Of a stretch of 64,000 bases of DNA, positions 11,521 to 24,848 are shown piece after piece (within the stretch, counting starts at the first letter, position 1; every line of letters starts with the position of its first letter). This DNA is from Orthonyx spaldingii (Eukaryota; Chordata; Aves; Passeriformes; Orthonychidae). Position numbers and translations under genes: made by a program. The stretch covers positions 582,255 through 646,254 of the forward strand of contig VZTJ01000298.1 of assembly GCA_013397795.1 (NCBI GenBank), given 5' to 3'. A model generated the notes under the pieces. That model was not told the DNA's origin. It saw only the letters and a program-made list of their open reading frames with translations, and did not search any database.

Positions 11521-14500
11521 AATGAAAGCAATTCCAAAAATAGGCCCAGAGCACTGCTAAAATATAATTCTAAGAGAACGATAAGAAAAAATTTGTTGCT
11601 GTCTGGTTTTCATCTTTTAGAAGGCCCAACTATAAGTTGTAAACAGAGGAAAAAAAAATTAAAGGAGGTTGCAAAGGGACTAAGGTTAGATGCTCCTTAA
11701 AAATGTATCAAGTCCAAAGAATATAATAACAATGATTCTGGAAACAGGTCCTAGGGATCTGAGACATGACTTCACAGCCCCTCTGCAGCAGTACAAGCAG
11801 AAATAACATCCATGTGGTCACAGGTGACCACGTTGCAGGAATACACATTTGTACGAAGTCAGAATATAAATTCTGCTCCCTGTCCATGATATAGAGCACA
11901 GACCATACATAAGAACAGGTAGAGTATTCCTGTAGATCTGGATCCAGCCTAATCTGATTCAAAACTGGAAAAGCTTAATTTCATGATGTCTCCCGAGCTG
12001 TAAATATTTTCTCTGCGTCACAGAATCAGTGTTTTACTGGTATTTCAAACAGAACCCAGGGTGTAGGTTAAGGATTTAAGTGTATGGGAAATAAATCTGG
12101 TCAATTCAAATAACTGAATATTTCATACTGATGTTGATTCATTCCTGTTTTGCAAGCACCAAATAAAAACATCTGAATTGCCAGGATTTTCTTTGTTTGC
12201 TCATTCCCTAATTCCTCTACTTCTCCTGCAGATTTAATTAAACATTCTGGGCAGCGATGAAAACGTTATTATAATAAAGAATTCCTGAACCAAGCCATTA
12301 CTTTTGTATTGTTCCCTATATTCAATAACATTCAGCTAAACAGCAATAGAGATATAGACTGTAAAGAAGCGTATAGCTACCTTACAGCTCAATTGCAGTG
12401 TTATGTAAGGAAATGAGCAAGTCCAACCCTCTGTTTCTAGATACCTGTAAATGAGTAGTTACTCAAAGATTGGTCCCAGAAGCAATAACCTCCTCTGTCT
12501 CACAAATGAAAAATTTGATGTGCTACAGTTCTCCACCTGATAAAGGACATTCCCATGGAAATAACATTAAAAATCAGCACAAACCATATTTTTACTGCCA
12601 AATTCTGCTATATAGGCAGTATTCCATTTTGATTCACGTCAGACTTAGGCCATTGTGTTGTTGTCTGATTATCCTCTTCTGGAAACAAAATATTCTGACA
12701 GCATGTCATCACTACTGAACTTAAATGGATTTTATATGATGAGGAAAAATAGTCTCGTTATGCTACTCTGCTCAGTTAAGTCCGAAAGCACAAAACAAAA
12801 CCATTATGTAGTGGGACACAAAAAATTTGACTTTATTTTGTAAATTTCAGGCTGATAATATTTTAAAAAACTAACATGTATTTCAGAGTCCTCCTCTACT
12901 CTTCACTATCAAAACACTACTTCTTATTCAGAGCATCCAGAAAACTGGCACATCTTTTCTGCAGCACATATCTCTCTTCTAGATAAAATAACTGTCCAGG
13001 ACAAGAGCCTAAGGAAAAGATTTTTTAAATTACTTCTGACAGCTTTATGACAGGTTTTTTCCACATTTCCTGGCATAACCCTTCCCAGGAATACTTCTCA
13101 GCAAGCAGGTTCTCTATGCTGTCCATTTTTATCAGCTGTCTGGCCACGATAGGAGAAGACTACACCTACAAACACAAGCTTCACCTCTATAAATAGGGAG
13201 TGCAGCCTTTGTGCTGCCCTGGAAGCTGCTAGGTTGTTGCACAGGGTGGTTTTCAGGAAGCAAGGAGCACCACATTGGCACTCTAACCCAAGTTGCCACT
13301 GGAAGCCCAACCTAGGGGCAATGGACACTGTTAACTCCTCCTCCTCCTTTCCCATATGGCAAACCTTAACCAGGGGAAGGTGAAAGAGGAAGCTCTTAAT
13401 AATGCACCTGGGGCTATTGGCATAGAATAAGCAAACAGGAAAATCAGGGAACTGAACAAGGATCACGAGAAACATGTGTGTAGAGTAACAGTTCATTTTC
13501 CATCTATGTTTAGAACAACTCTGACATTGCTACTGCTCTTCCAAGTCATACATTTCTAGTCAAAACTGTACTTTCCACAAGATGCTTATTTGGGAAACTT
13601 TCCACTAGCAGCAAGGTTTTCATTTGGAGTTAGGGATGGAGGTTTTCAAGCAACATCGCTCTTTCAGCTTTCAAGTATTTATTCAGATATTCTACACTGT
13701 ACACCTCTTCCATTACAGATTGTATTCTTATTAAAAAGTGTGATAAAATATTTTTTACAAATTTTTCAAGAAAATGGTCAGCATATCCTTCAAAGAATAA
13801 ACAAACAAGGATTGCTATGCACTGTCCAATTTTCCACCTTGTAATGGCAAATGTCCTGGGTCTCTTAACATTAAATTCTGTGTTCTTCTTAGGAGGCTGA
13901 AGTATATAATTCTGAGAGCTTCATAAATAAGCAAAACTTAGTTTCTGATGCATCTGTGCTTTGGAGACTACAAAAAAGATCTACATGAGATTTTTTTCTG
14001 TCGGATGGTCCGGCTGATGCTGATGTCTTACAAAACTAGGCATTTCCTCTTAGACCAGAGACTCATATCAATATTTTCATACAAGTTAATTAACTTCCAG
14101 ACTTTGATGCTTTGTGAAATTTCTTTGCAACAAACCATTGGCTCATGAACAGAAATATCACGTATGCACATTCACATGCAAAGACCAGTAGCTGTTTAAT
14201 ACACTGCTAAAGCTTTGCATCTCTAAGAACTAATTCTTAGGAGTACACAGACTTACAGCTTCTCCCTCTGTAGATGAAAATGTAGAAACATAACAAATGT
14301 TTTCTAAATTATCTCAAACATTGTTCAGAACAATTTTTTCCGTTCCTCTGAAAATTTTCAATCTTATTTTAAAAAACTACATAAGCATTATTTATAGTTG
14401 TAGTTTCTCTCATTCGATAAAATTTAGCCATTTAAATCCCATCCGCTTGATTCATCTTTTCAGATCAGATAAACTTGCAGTGAACCTGGGATTCTTCAGG

Positions 14501-17500
14501 GTCTGTTCCAGTGGGCTGTTTTCAGTTTAAACAGCTGTGTTGTTACAATTTCTTTTTACATGTAACTTGAGGGTACCCATTTGCTTCACAGTTAAGAGCA
14601 TAGCACCTACAAATGTTCAGCTAACCAGACTGTTAATTGCTATGTTTGCTTTACGATTTCTTGTATAAATAGAAAGTGTTCCTCCTGAAACTGAAAGGTT
14701 CAAAGGTTCAAATGTTATCTTCCTAACTTTTCTCAGGTTATTTGGTTTTTACTTTTCCCTGTACTCTATGTCCAGGGATATTACTGATAAAAGTTTGCAT
14801 ACTCCATGTTATCTCTTCTAGTCTCTGCTTCAATGAAAGCTTTTGCCTTTGTGGAAATCAGTGCTGAATGTCTTCTTCAGAGGCAGCCAGCAAAAACTGA
14901 GTTGGTTTTAGAGCAAAATCATCAGTAACAAAGTAATCTCATGTTTATAATAAACTGAAACAGAGTGAAAAATGTTATAAAAGACATCTTACTAGGTTTT
15001 TTTGCAATATTCAAGATTAGTATTTGGTTTTATTAGTTCTTATATACATGTCTGACATTCTCCACTGGTCAGTTACTTTTGCTTTTACCTCTCCAAATAT
15101 TTCTATCCAGTTCATCTGAATCCTCAAATTCCCTGAAGATTGTCTTTAGATAAAATTAGAAGCATAACTGCTTAATAAATGGGAGCATTCCTCTGTAAAC
15201 ATACAATACACAGTCAGCACTTCTGTCATCTGATTTTGGAGTGGAATTTAATGTATGAGCTGTGAATAGCTTCTGACCTGTCCCATAATGTGGAATTCAT
15301 CTAAACGTAGGTGCAGCTGAGCCAGTCCCTCATTATAGTCAGAATAGATGAATGACAACTTTGAGGGTTCACTTCACTTCATGTCAAAGCAGACATATAG
15401 CTTGCATTGCAAGCTACCTTTGTGCATTCTTATCCATGAAACATTGGAGAAATTGCTGATTTTTCTCCATTATATTGTGTGAAGGAACTTTGGCTGATTA
15501 GCTCAGATGCCTATGTCCATCACAACCAAAATCTCACGCTGATTAGGACTGCCATAACCAGAGATTACTTATTTACATGTCTGAACTTTTATTCAAGTTT
15601 CTCCTTGGTCATGCTGTTCTCAAGTGAAGGCTGTTGAAAAGAGGCCAATAAATGGCCAAAACTCTGGACTTCCCTCTAGCCTTTTGGGAAGTAGTCCAGA
15701 CATGCTGCCAAACTCATTTGCTCCTGTGGAATTGTGTGAGGGTCCAGAGGTCTTTAGAAATCTATTTCCTATGACACAATTTACAACCCTGATGTCTCAA
15801 TCAAGGAAAATACTAATTTATTGACAACATGAGAGAGAATATCCAGTTTAGGTATTCTTTTATGGACCATCTGCTTGACCTGGGTTTAGCCACAGAGCAT
15901 AAATGATTCTCCACTGACAGTGTGTAGGATTGTCAGTGAAGTCTATGAAGATAAAGTATCATCAACAGCCGCAATCATTCATGAAGAGGCATATTTACGA
16001 AGATCATTCTTTGATTAAACACTTGTTTTCTGTCTCACATTCCCATACTGAAGCCCTTGTCAGAAGTTACATCTAAAGTCTAACAGGATGTGTGGGTTAC
16101 CTTTTTCTTGGGCTGATAATGCTCAGCAGCTGATGTGTCCCCAAACGTTTCACCAGCTTGGAAAAAATTTCTGGAACTACGCAAAACTACTCAGCCAGTC
16201 TATACATTTGGAGGTTGCTGCTAACCATCCCCGGCATATAAGCTAAACATAGCAGCGTTCAATAATGCACTGTTCACAAAGAAAATGGGAACATGGAGGA
16301 TGATGCTGCATGTCAGCACACATGATGAGAAGCAAAGGTCATTTCGCAAGGAAAAGACTATGAACAGCAAGGCAGGTGACAGCAGCTCTGATGACAGCAT
16401 CCTCACACTCAGGACTGACATATCTGTCAAAGGTGGACTTGGCAGATGGCCACACATCACAGGAAGCACTATTTTGCATAGGAACAGCCTTTAAAGTGCT
16501 GTTAAAAAGGGCTTCAAGTCTCACTCCTATAAACTAGGCTCATTTTACCAGTGCTCTTACCAAATTATATGCTACTAAGATGATGTTCAAGAATAACATG
16601 GTTTCGATATGAGTCTATTTTTGCTTTCTTACTTCCAAATTAACACAAGCATGACTTATCCACACCTCCCTCAAAATAATTATAGTAGCAAAGAAGTCTG
16701 TGTAAGTAGAAGGAAATTGTAAATTTATGGAGTAACACAGGATTAACAATTATTAACATTCATCATTAAAATTCCATTTCAGTTATATAATTAAACAATT
16801 AGCAAAACAATCTGAAGACTCTGAACTATGGAAAATCCTGAGGGGGGAAAAAAAAACCAAGAAACTCTAACAGAAATTTTAGAAATTCAGCTGACCTATT
16901 TTATTAACTACAGTGATCACAAGGCACAACTGGTTAAAAGTCCCCAACGCTAAAGCACACTAAACAAGTCTAAAGTTGTGTCCATTTCATTATGAATTAT
17001 CAGCAACTTGGTTAAACCCAGCACATTTTAAAACCTTGCTGCATACTAACACACTTCTTAAAATTTTAAAAAAGTTTACTTGTAATAGCAGCTCCTTGAC
17101 ATATTGTTTCTGTGCATTTTAAGACTAACAGCTTGTAGTTTCTCTATATATTTACACTGTGAATTTCTTAACGTGAATTTAACACTGTATAAATAGTTTT
17201 GACAATTAGTTTATTTTAATTACTTTAAAGCAAAATGAACATCTATGAAAGGTAAAAAATAAACGTTTAATTACAGAAATTTGCTATTGATTGCTACAAA
17301 TTATTTCTAGAATGCACATGTTCTTTTACTACTTTAATTATTTTACTTAATATTTCTGCATGTCAATTAGAATTGGTTTGGAATGGAAAATTTCACCCGC
17401 TCTGTGTCTCTCAAAGTAGGTAAGCACACATGTTCTTAAGGGGTTTTTCTGTATATCTAGTATATGTAAATAAGGACAAGAACTTCCAAGAGTAATTGAA

Positions 17501-18264
17501 AAGGGGCATAATTCTATAAAGGCAAAATTAACATAAAAGCAACCTAGACCCTTTTATTTTTTCCTTTTAGAGCATTCATTATCTCAGCCTGAAACAAGAA
17601 AATTGGAACATTGATAACATATGTCAGTAAAATAATTAAAATACTAAAGAAGGAGTGGGATTTCTATAATTATACATAGCATGACTAAGTAAAACAAAAA
17701 AAGGAGAAATCTATCCTAGTTTAAACCTAAGACACGAGAAATAGGACATCTTAACCTGAAAAAAATACCCCGGATTGTTTGCCATTGAATAGCTCATACA
17801 GCAGCCAACACTGTTCTCATTAGTTTATTTGCCCCGACAGAGTTTTCTTATTTTGGCTCTGCAAACTTTTAGTATTTCTCAGGAAGTATGTTAGAGATGG
17901 GATGCAGAATCCCATTGCTCTCAAACTTTCCCTCTCTGAGAGTTGCAGTGAAATGTAAGTTAGTGACGCTCTGCACGTCCTAAATTACTGTGGGAAATTC
18001 ACAAGTCCTGGGACTGAATGTGGCCTGAAACTTTATTGCATGTCACTAGGGATCATATAATTTTTTCCTTCTACATTTCCTCTGACTAACACTCAGGTAG
18101 GCTTCAATTTATGGCCTATCAGTGTGTCTGAGAGACCTATTTGGCTCTCAGTAAGGGAGACGATATTCCAGGTTTAATGGAGTAGATAAAATTCTGCTTT
18201 GTGACCTCTTGAGTCTTCCATGGAAGCTGTGGCTCAGTGAGGTAACTGTTGGGAGTGTACTTAC

Positions 18265-18407
18265 TGCATTGAAGTTGGGGAAGAGGTTCACTGCTGCGGC
18301 AGTGTCCAGAGGAAACGGAAGGAACGGCTTAATATCCAGTGATGGCTGCAAGGGTGGTGCAGGAGGACGCACGAGGGCTGGAAGAGCAGGGCTCTGGCAT
18401 GTACCAC
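18265..18407 (-). CDS. ZNF385D: ZNF385D second coding exon (Pro-rich N-terminal segment)
   Basis: Seen: the minus strand carries a 143-nt exon with an AG acceptor (plus 18408-18409) preceded by a pyrimidine-rich stretch. A branch-like CTGAAT lies about 26 nt upstream, and a perfect GTAAGT donor follows (plus 18259-18264). Phase 1 entry completes the Gly codon begun in exon 1; the exit is phase 0 after Ala55. It encodes GGTCQSPALPALVRPPAPPL, then a segment with DIKPFLPFPLD and ends NLFPNFNA. Known: this matches the N-terminal segment of vertebrate ZNF385D. The family resumes at MDPIQ, just before its first zinc finger, in the next exon. Inference: the segment precedes the zinc fingers and is Pro-rich and low in charge, so it is more likely a linker or interaction surface than a nucleic-acid-binding part. 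No finger is encoded in this window. The exon is more GC- and CpG-rich than the intron around it, and near-identity to the mammalian protein implies strong constraint. Confidence 0.95.
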
Positions 18408-21375
18408 CTACATGTACAAAGAGACAGAAGGCATTCAGCAAATGCTATCATTAGCAGGGGGAGAAAAAAGCCAGCATACACATACACACACAAAGCAACA
18501 ACAATAAGACAATATTGGACTGGACAAATACATTTTGGCTTGTCCAAAAATTACTCTTTACTGAAAAAAAGCACAGCTGACTCAGTGACTGAGTTGATTA
18601 TAATTCTTTGTCAGCAATTGCTTCAGGTTTCAGTCTATGATTATTAGAATTACCTTACAAACCATTTATTTCCGTGGATAATCTGGAACAGTAGCTCAGC
18701 ATATGTCTGACTTCCCTTAAGATCTTCAGTTAGTCTCATTCTCTTATGGTTTCAGAGCTTCATCCCTACCCTGTTGCTCAACCCTACAAAGGCAGATTAC
18801 TCAAAAAGCAAAAGAACAACTTGCTGTTCAGCTCAGCAAAAGTCATGTTATTTGCAGACTTCTGATTTTTTAATTAAATGCTCACTCATGGAGCCAACAG
18901 CTTCAGTTTCACCCTAAACCTCACAAACACAACATACCTTGCTGCCCCAACAGTTGATCAATACAAATCTAAAAATAACAGTTTCAGGAGCCACGGAAAT
19001 TCTGTTAATGGGAAGGTACCGATGAACACTTTCTGCTCTTTGCAAGGGGTGGAGCTGATTCAGACTGTGCAACAGAAAGCTCCTGCCGGCTAACCACCAA
19101 CTCTGTGGGAACGTAATGCAAATGAAGAAATCCCCTTGCATACCAATGAGGCACTACCTGTTTGCAGTGGACCCTATTTTGCTTATTTGTTTGCCCCTGG
19201 CCATAGCCAGCTACAATCTGGAAGGATCCAAGTTCACTCTCTGCTTTCAATGTCTCCCGTATTTTGGTTGCACTCCAAAACATCAATTCCTTGTTAATTA
19301 AAGACTATTTGGATCCTAGGAAACTGTTAAAATATGCTACTGTTCTTCTAATCTGAGAGGCAGGCAACAGACTGTACAAACCTGCTGGTAAGAGTCCAAG
19401 AAACATTGAAAAAAAAAAGTAAGGGGAGTTTTACCCTACTCACTGAACAGAGACATAGGCAGACAGATCAACAGAGAGAGAGATCCGAAACCTATTTCTT
19501 TTTTTCCTCTCATACATACAGACATTTCATTAGACAAGCTGCATACATCCTTTATGAGCCCAAATATAAAGTACTCAGAATGATATATGGAATCTCTCCA
19601 TATTTGGCCACCAAATTTGCTAACAAGGTTTGTCATGTTATACATCTAATTGAGGATTAACAACACAGGGCTTCATTAACCAGTTGTAGATCATCCAAGT
19701 TGTGCTTCTAGGTAAAAAATCAGCTGGAGCCAAGTTTTGAAAGACTGTATTTTTTGTCAACTGTCCACTCCTCTGTGAAGTGTTTCACTAAGACTCACTA
19801 GTAAATTAAAGGTAGTGGATTAGGACTGCAATCTCATGATGATTTTTTTCCCAAGAATAACTGCCATTTTTGGAGTAGTTTCTACATTATACTTCAATGC
19901 ATTAAAAAAAAAAAAATCAGTCTTTGAAGGCAGCAGCTGAGGATATAGACGACAGAAAAGCAGAGGGCAAGCAGCTCTGCTTTCCACAGCTCACCAGCAT
20001 AGAATCATCAAGTATTTGATTGCCATTGCTTTGGCAATTGCTACATTCCCATGACATTATTACAAAAACACTGTAAAAATAAATTTAACAGGTCAGAATG
20101 ATGATAAAGTAGTGGTGAACATGTCAATCATACTACCTCTGAACAGGAAAGGACTATAAAGGTACTTTTTTACATGCTGGAAATTCATACCTTTACTTAT
20201 GTAAAACTTTCACAGATCATGAAAGGAAGAAGTCACTCATACTAAAGAAAAAAATACAGATTGTACCAGAGCTTGTACAGACTCAAACAGAAATTTCAAG
20301 GTGAACATTTGCCTGACAATAGCAAAGAATTTCAAGCTAATTAAACATTCTGTAACTCACAAATGTGAATGTAAACTGGATTGGAAACGTCACCTGTGCT
20401 TGCGGACACAGCTCATTGGCTGTATTATCTCAGGGCTATGGAGAAAAGTTGCACAGATTCGGATTACTTGGAGCAACAGCACCGGTGTCCCAAACTCGTC
20501 TAAGATACCACACCAAAAAGGATGAAATAATTCTATTCTGTGATCCTTCCCTGTGGCATGACTCGGCACTCACGCACCTGCTTCTGCCAGCCAGTGCGAT
20601 GCAAAGCCATCTGGGGACGAGAACAAGCTTTAAATGGAAAAATCCAGCCAGCTCTGCAGGACCTTGGCTGGCACTCAGAGCCTCTGGAACAGAGTTTAAA
20701 ATCTACCACAGTCCTGGCTACAGTGGCACAGAAAATTAGTATGGTCAGGAGCACAGCTGCTCTCTGTTTTTTCAGTAGTGTCAGACATGCCCTTAAATGA
20801 TGGAGCATGTGAAATGCATCATCAAATTTGAGCCTTTGCTTAAAAAAATTCTCTAAGGTTTATGGCTGCAAAAATAAGCTTCTCTTTCCATTTAATATGC
20901 ACAGAGTTGTAGTCTAAAATATGCAACACAAAAACTGAAGCAATGGCAACTGTTTTTGTGACTCAGCTTAGCTTGGACAACCTTTGAGAATGCCAGTGTT
21001 AACTATTTCACACCTAATCCATTGGCAGAGGGATGGAGAGGGGTAGAAGCCCACTGGAAAGAGTTCTTGAAGAGCACACACAGATAAATTCCAAGTGTTA
21101 CTGAATGTTGGATCACTGTGAAGAACCGTAAAGATTGCTTATGATAGTTTTGGTGTTGTGTAGGATAAGCTTCTCCACAAAGACCTCCATAGCTTTCCCT
21201 GTGCAGATGCAGCACTGCTGATCAACGCACAATGAGGGTGAAGGTCCAATGACAGCCTTTTTACAAGATTTCTACCAGCAAGGTTTGGATAATACTGACC
21301 AAAAAAACTAGAATAAAATCCCACAACACTGATAGGTTTTGTCTACAGCCTGTGCTTGATGCTCTGTGTTATTAC

Positions 21376-21376
<1 letters not shown>

Positions 21377-21414
<38 letters not shown>
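21377..21414. repeat. (ATT)n microsatellite, about 12.7 units
   Basis: This is an uninterrupted ATT array of 38 bases, inside the ZNF385D first coding intron. Confidence 0.97.
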
Positions 21415-24400
21415 CTGAAGTTCGCATAGACAACTTTGTCTTTATGAGTAGCATGCTACAATTACTTAAAATGGCAGGACACTAATGTATTTTCTAATTC
21501 TAGTCTTACAAGTTAGTGATGTTAGAGTCTAACATCTTTCTGAAGAGAGGAAAATCAGACTCTAAATGGGAGATGAATGTTCAGACATTTGAGAAATATC
21601 TTGTCAATATTTTTACCTTAACTTTCTTTGTAGGCAGACCAAGAATAATACAACTTAGAAGCTTAATCAGCTCAGCATTTTGAACAAGTTTGAAGCAATC
21701 ATTAGCTTCTTCAATTTTCAGACATTTTAAATGACAGGCAAGATAATCTCTTGGACAGAGGCACTGACAACAGAGCCAAAGTAAGTGTGGGCATACAAGT
21801 TTGGAGAAAAGCTTAGCACAAATCCTTGTTCCTTCCTATATCACACTGAGACTGTTTTTGAGAACTTCCCCAATGTCAATCAAACACTGCATTTTTGCAC
21901 AGCAATGCAGTTTTGTGTCACTAGTTGGGACTAGACATTTTGCCCTACCACTGGGTAATCTGGTTTGCAGTACAGCACCATGTTCAGGGCACAGCCAGCC
22001 CATGTGCTACAAAGCCATGTGCACAACATGAGGTTCATGCTCTTGGTGACACAGCCCAGTCAAGTGTGTTCTCCTTCTCAAACCACTGGTGATATGAACT
22101 TCATCAGCGCAAGACCTTTCTTGCCGGAACCAAAGGAATATGACAGAAGCAGATGATGCCCTCCAGTTCTGCCTTAAACTGTCCATTCCACAAGGAATTG
22201 GCACATTTTGTTTTGAGTATGAATAAGAATAAATACTGGTGTCGGTCCTTTGCCCAGCTTCCCCTCCACCTCATTTTGACTTTAGAGACCATGTTTCACT
22301 ACGGAACTGAAAACAGATTTTAAAATGGGAATAATTCTTAAAAAAGAAAACCATATGTCTTTAAAAATGCTGCAGTTTTAATCTTCACTTTTTTTTTTGG
22401 TGACAGTTCTTTACAAACAGTTAACACCTTCTGGGGGAAATTCTGCTTTCAATGAAATAGCACTTACTGAAAAGAAAGCTTCCCGTGCAAATTTTTGTGC
22501 CCAGTTCACATGAAATTTTCATTGGATCAGTGTTAGGTAAAGAGTATAAACAGCTGTAAGTACTGACCCTAAAATCTGGATTAAGAGAATGACAAAAGAC
22601 TGAACAAAGGAAACCAACGAAAACAGCCCTGGAGTAAACAGACATCATAGAGCATGGTGATTTTTACATAAAAGATAATAAATAGCAAGTTTCCTTATTG
22701 TTTTTCAAGGAGGCCAAGATCCGTGTTCTTCAGGTTCCCCAACAAACAGCTCAACAATCTGGCAAGCACCTATTAATATACTTTGTGGCTTGGCTATAGA
22801 GAAGGTTATGTTATACCTTACTCTGCATAGTCTTTCCTCACACACACCCTCATTCCCAATCCTTTAAACTTAAGTGCAGATTTAATTTCCAGAAAAAGAA
22901 TCACAAGATGCATTATCAAATAGTCTCTTCTAAGGAAGACTTTAGCTCAGATTTTGCAGACACAAAAATGTAGATAATGTTTTGCAATGCATTTGAAACT
23001 TTGAGGTATGTAAACTGGGCAGAAATTCTAAACTAATACCCCATTAATCTAAATCTTTTGCAGTCCTTTCATCACTATCTACTACCACCATAAACACTGA
23101 GTGAAAAAGCAAATCTCTGCAGAATTCCATTTTCATTCCTTCATTACTTTGCAATTTTTTCCTTCTGTCCATGTGCCCAGCCATTTTGAATACAGCAAAG
23201 ACACTAAATTAATGTACCATTTCCTTTTCTTCCTGGAGTCTGAGTTGGTTTTCAGGATCATAATGTGGTTTCTCCAAGATATGGATATTTCCATGTTTTA
23301 CAACCCATCTCACACCTCTCTTAATATTTCCATGATAACTTATCTGAGGTCAAAAAAGTACACACATTCTGCCTTGGCAAAAGCTTAGAGAACCTTTCAG
23401 TTGGTAGGACTAGTGGAGAAGCTGGGAAAGTACCACACATTTCCAACTGAAAAGCTGACTTCTAGGTAGATTTAAAAGATAACTTCAAAAGGTATCATAA
23501 ATATTTTTTTTTTTATATAGGATCCTAACATCTAACAGTTGACATGCACTAAGCATTACAATATACCCTAGAAAGCCTGAGCCCAAATAGGAATTTTCCT
23601 AGGAAATTTTCAAGAACACTGACTCAGGCTATTTTAAAGTATAAAAGTGAAAGTATGTGTGGGGAGCTCATGGTCTAGCTTATAAATGTTAATAAGCTCA
23701 CATTTGGATAACTCACTATCAGCTAGAACTTTTAATTTGTTATGAATTAAGTTTGCCAGTGGGCCAAAGAAAAGGTATATTTGGAGGGATTTCTTCAAAA
23801 AGACAATAAAGACACAAGCATTTAAGAATAGCAGGCTATCCATGATGAATAATGCTCTTTCATGACCTAAAATATCAGATATCACATTTATATTTTCAGG
23901 GAATCTGACAAAATAGGAAATGTTAACACACCCAAACCCAAAAGAATAAACTTCTCTGGGATATGACAGAGAAAATACACCATGAATTGTAGATGTGGCT
24001 TCCAGGAATTAGTTTAATGTAATTTGTCATGGCCCATAGTCATTAGAGTACTCCCTTTTATCACTGTATGGTAGTCTTCATTTTTACAACAGATACTTTT
24101 CTCAAAAACTGCTCAATTTTAAAGGCAAATTCAGTTCCATAATAAGTACTACCAGTGATCTAACCTGGTACAGAAAAATGTACCTCACTTAATCACCAAA
24201 CTACTTATTTGTAGTTATTGTACTAAAGTGGCTGAAATATGAACTCAGCATACAGAAAGTTAGCTAACATGCAACCTGTATCTTTTATGATCATAAACAG
24301 ATAAACTTTTGATTTTGAATATTTAATAGGTTACATATTATTACATATGAACTGAAAGGAGATTAAGTATAAACAAATCACTTGATGCCTCTGGAGAATT

Positions 24401-24829
24401 TATTGCTCAGAAAATCTATTTTCTGACCATTTATAGTGTTAGAACTCAGCTTCTTGAAAGGGTTTTTTATTGTTTTGAGTAGTTTCTTTCTTTTTTAAAA
24501 TTTATTTATTTTGGAAGGGGAAATGAGAATCTTAAAGTTCTTTTGACTTCTGTATTGTTCACAGACTCCTTTTGGTGAGGGCTTTCATTATTTAATAATC
24601 TCAATTATTTTTAAAACATACGATATCCACATTTAAACACAATACTTTTACATACTCCTAGGTCCAGAAAAGAAAGAATAAACCTAACTGTGTTTGAAGC
24701 CCACTCGAAAAGAAGAGCCTTCAAAATGGGACTCCATCCACACCAGTCTCGATCCCACTGGCTCTCCCGAGACGGCTTGAGGATCAAGCACACGGTGTGG
24801 CCATACAAGCTTTCCTTTCACAGGTTTTG

Positions 24830-24848
24830 CTGTTAGCAATGCTAACAG
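24830..24848. other. Palindrome: 9-bp arms, 1-nt centre
   Basis: CTGTTAGCA, A, TGCTAACAG. It stands just beside a locally CpG-containing stretch (24700-24800) in the first coding intron. No function is assigned. Confidence 0.85.

Larger units (their letters stand above)
1..18264 (-). other. ZNF385D: Partial ZNF385D intron after coding exon 2
   Basis: The donor GTAAGT at 18264-18259 opens this intron. I looked for the next coding exon (MDPIQ..., leading into the first matrin-type zinc finger) on the minus strand and found no matching frame, so the intron runs past the left edge and is at least 18.2 kb. It contains the nested CR1s at 9.8-11.5 kb, a doubtful solo LTR at 3.3-4.2 kb, a purine-rich tract at 1.3 kb, a perfect 20-bp palindrome at 9.5 kb and a gap at 7.95 kb. 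The remainder is unremarkable AT-rich DNA. Confidence 0.85.

Noticed and set aside
13098..13496. 132-codon minus-strand ORF
   Set aside because: No domain, no splice signals and no composition change; I found no family resemblance. It lies in the ZNF385D intron.
14694..14712. AAAGGTTC tandem pair as a nuclear-receptor direct repeat
   Set aside because: Half-site spacing and sequence do not fit a standard DR element; chance repeat likely.
16221..16524. Hydrophobic minus-strand ORF (82 codons), considered as a receptor fragment
   Set aside because: No conserved receptor motif such as a DRY-like box or a second membrane segment in frame; hydrophobicity alone is not enough.
18209..18647. Plus-strand ORFs of 81 and 102 codons over 18.2-18.6 kb
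   Set aside because: They are shadows of ZNF385D exon 2 on the opposite strand.
19998..20012. 'CATAGAATCATC' resembling a CR1 terminus
   Set aside because: Only about a dozen bases match and no upstream CR1 blocks follow.
20365..20739. 124-codon plus-strand ORF
   Set aside because: Overlapping ORFs on both strands here reflect slightly higher GC; no recognisable domain or start context.
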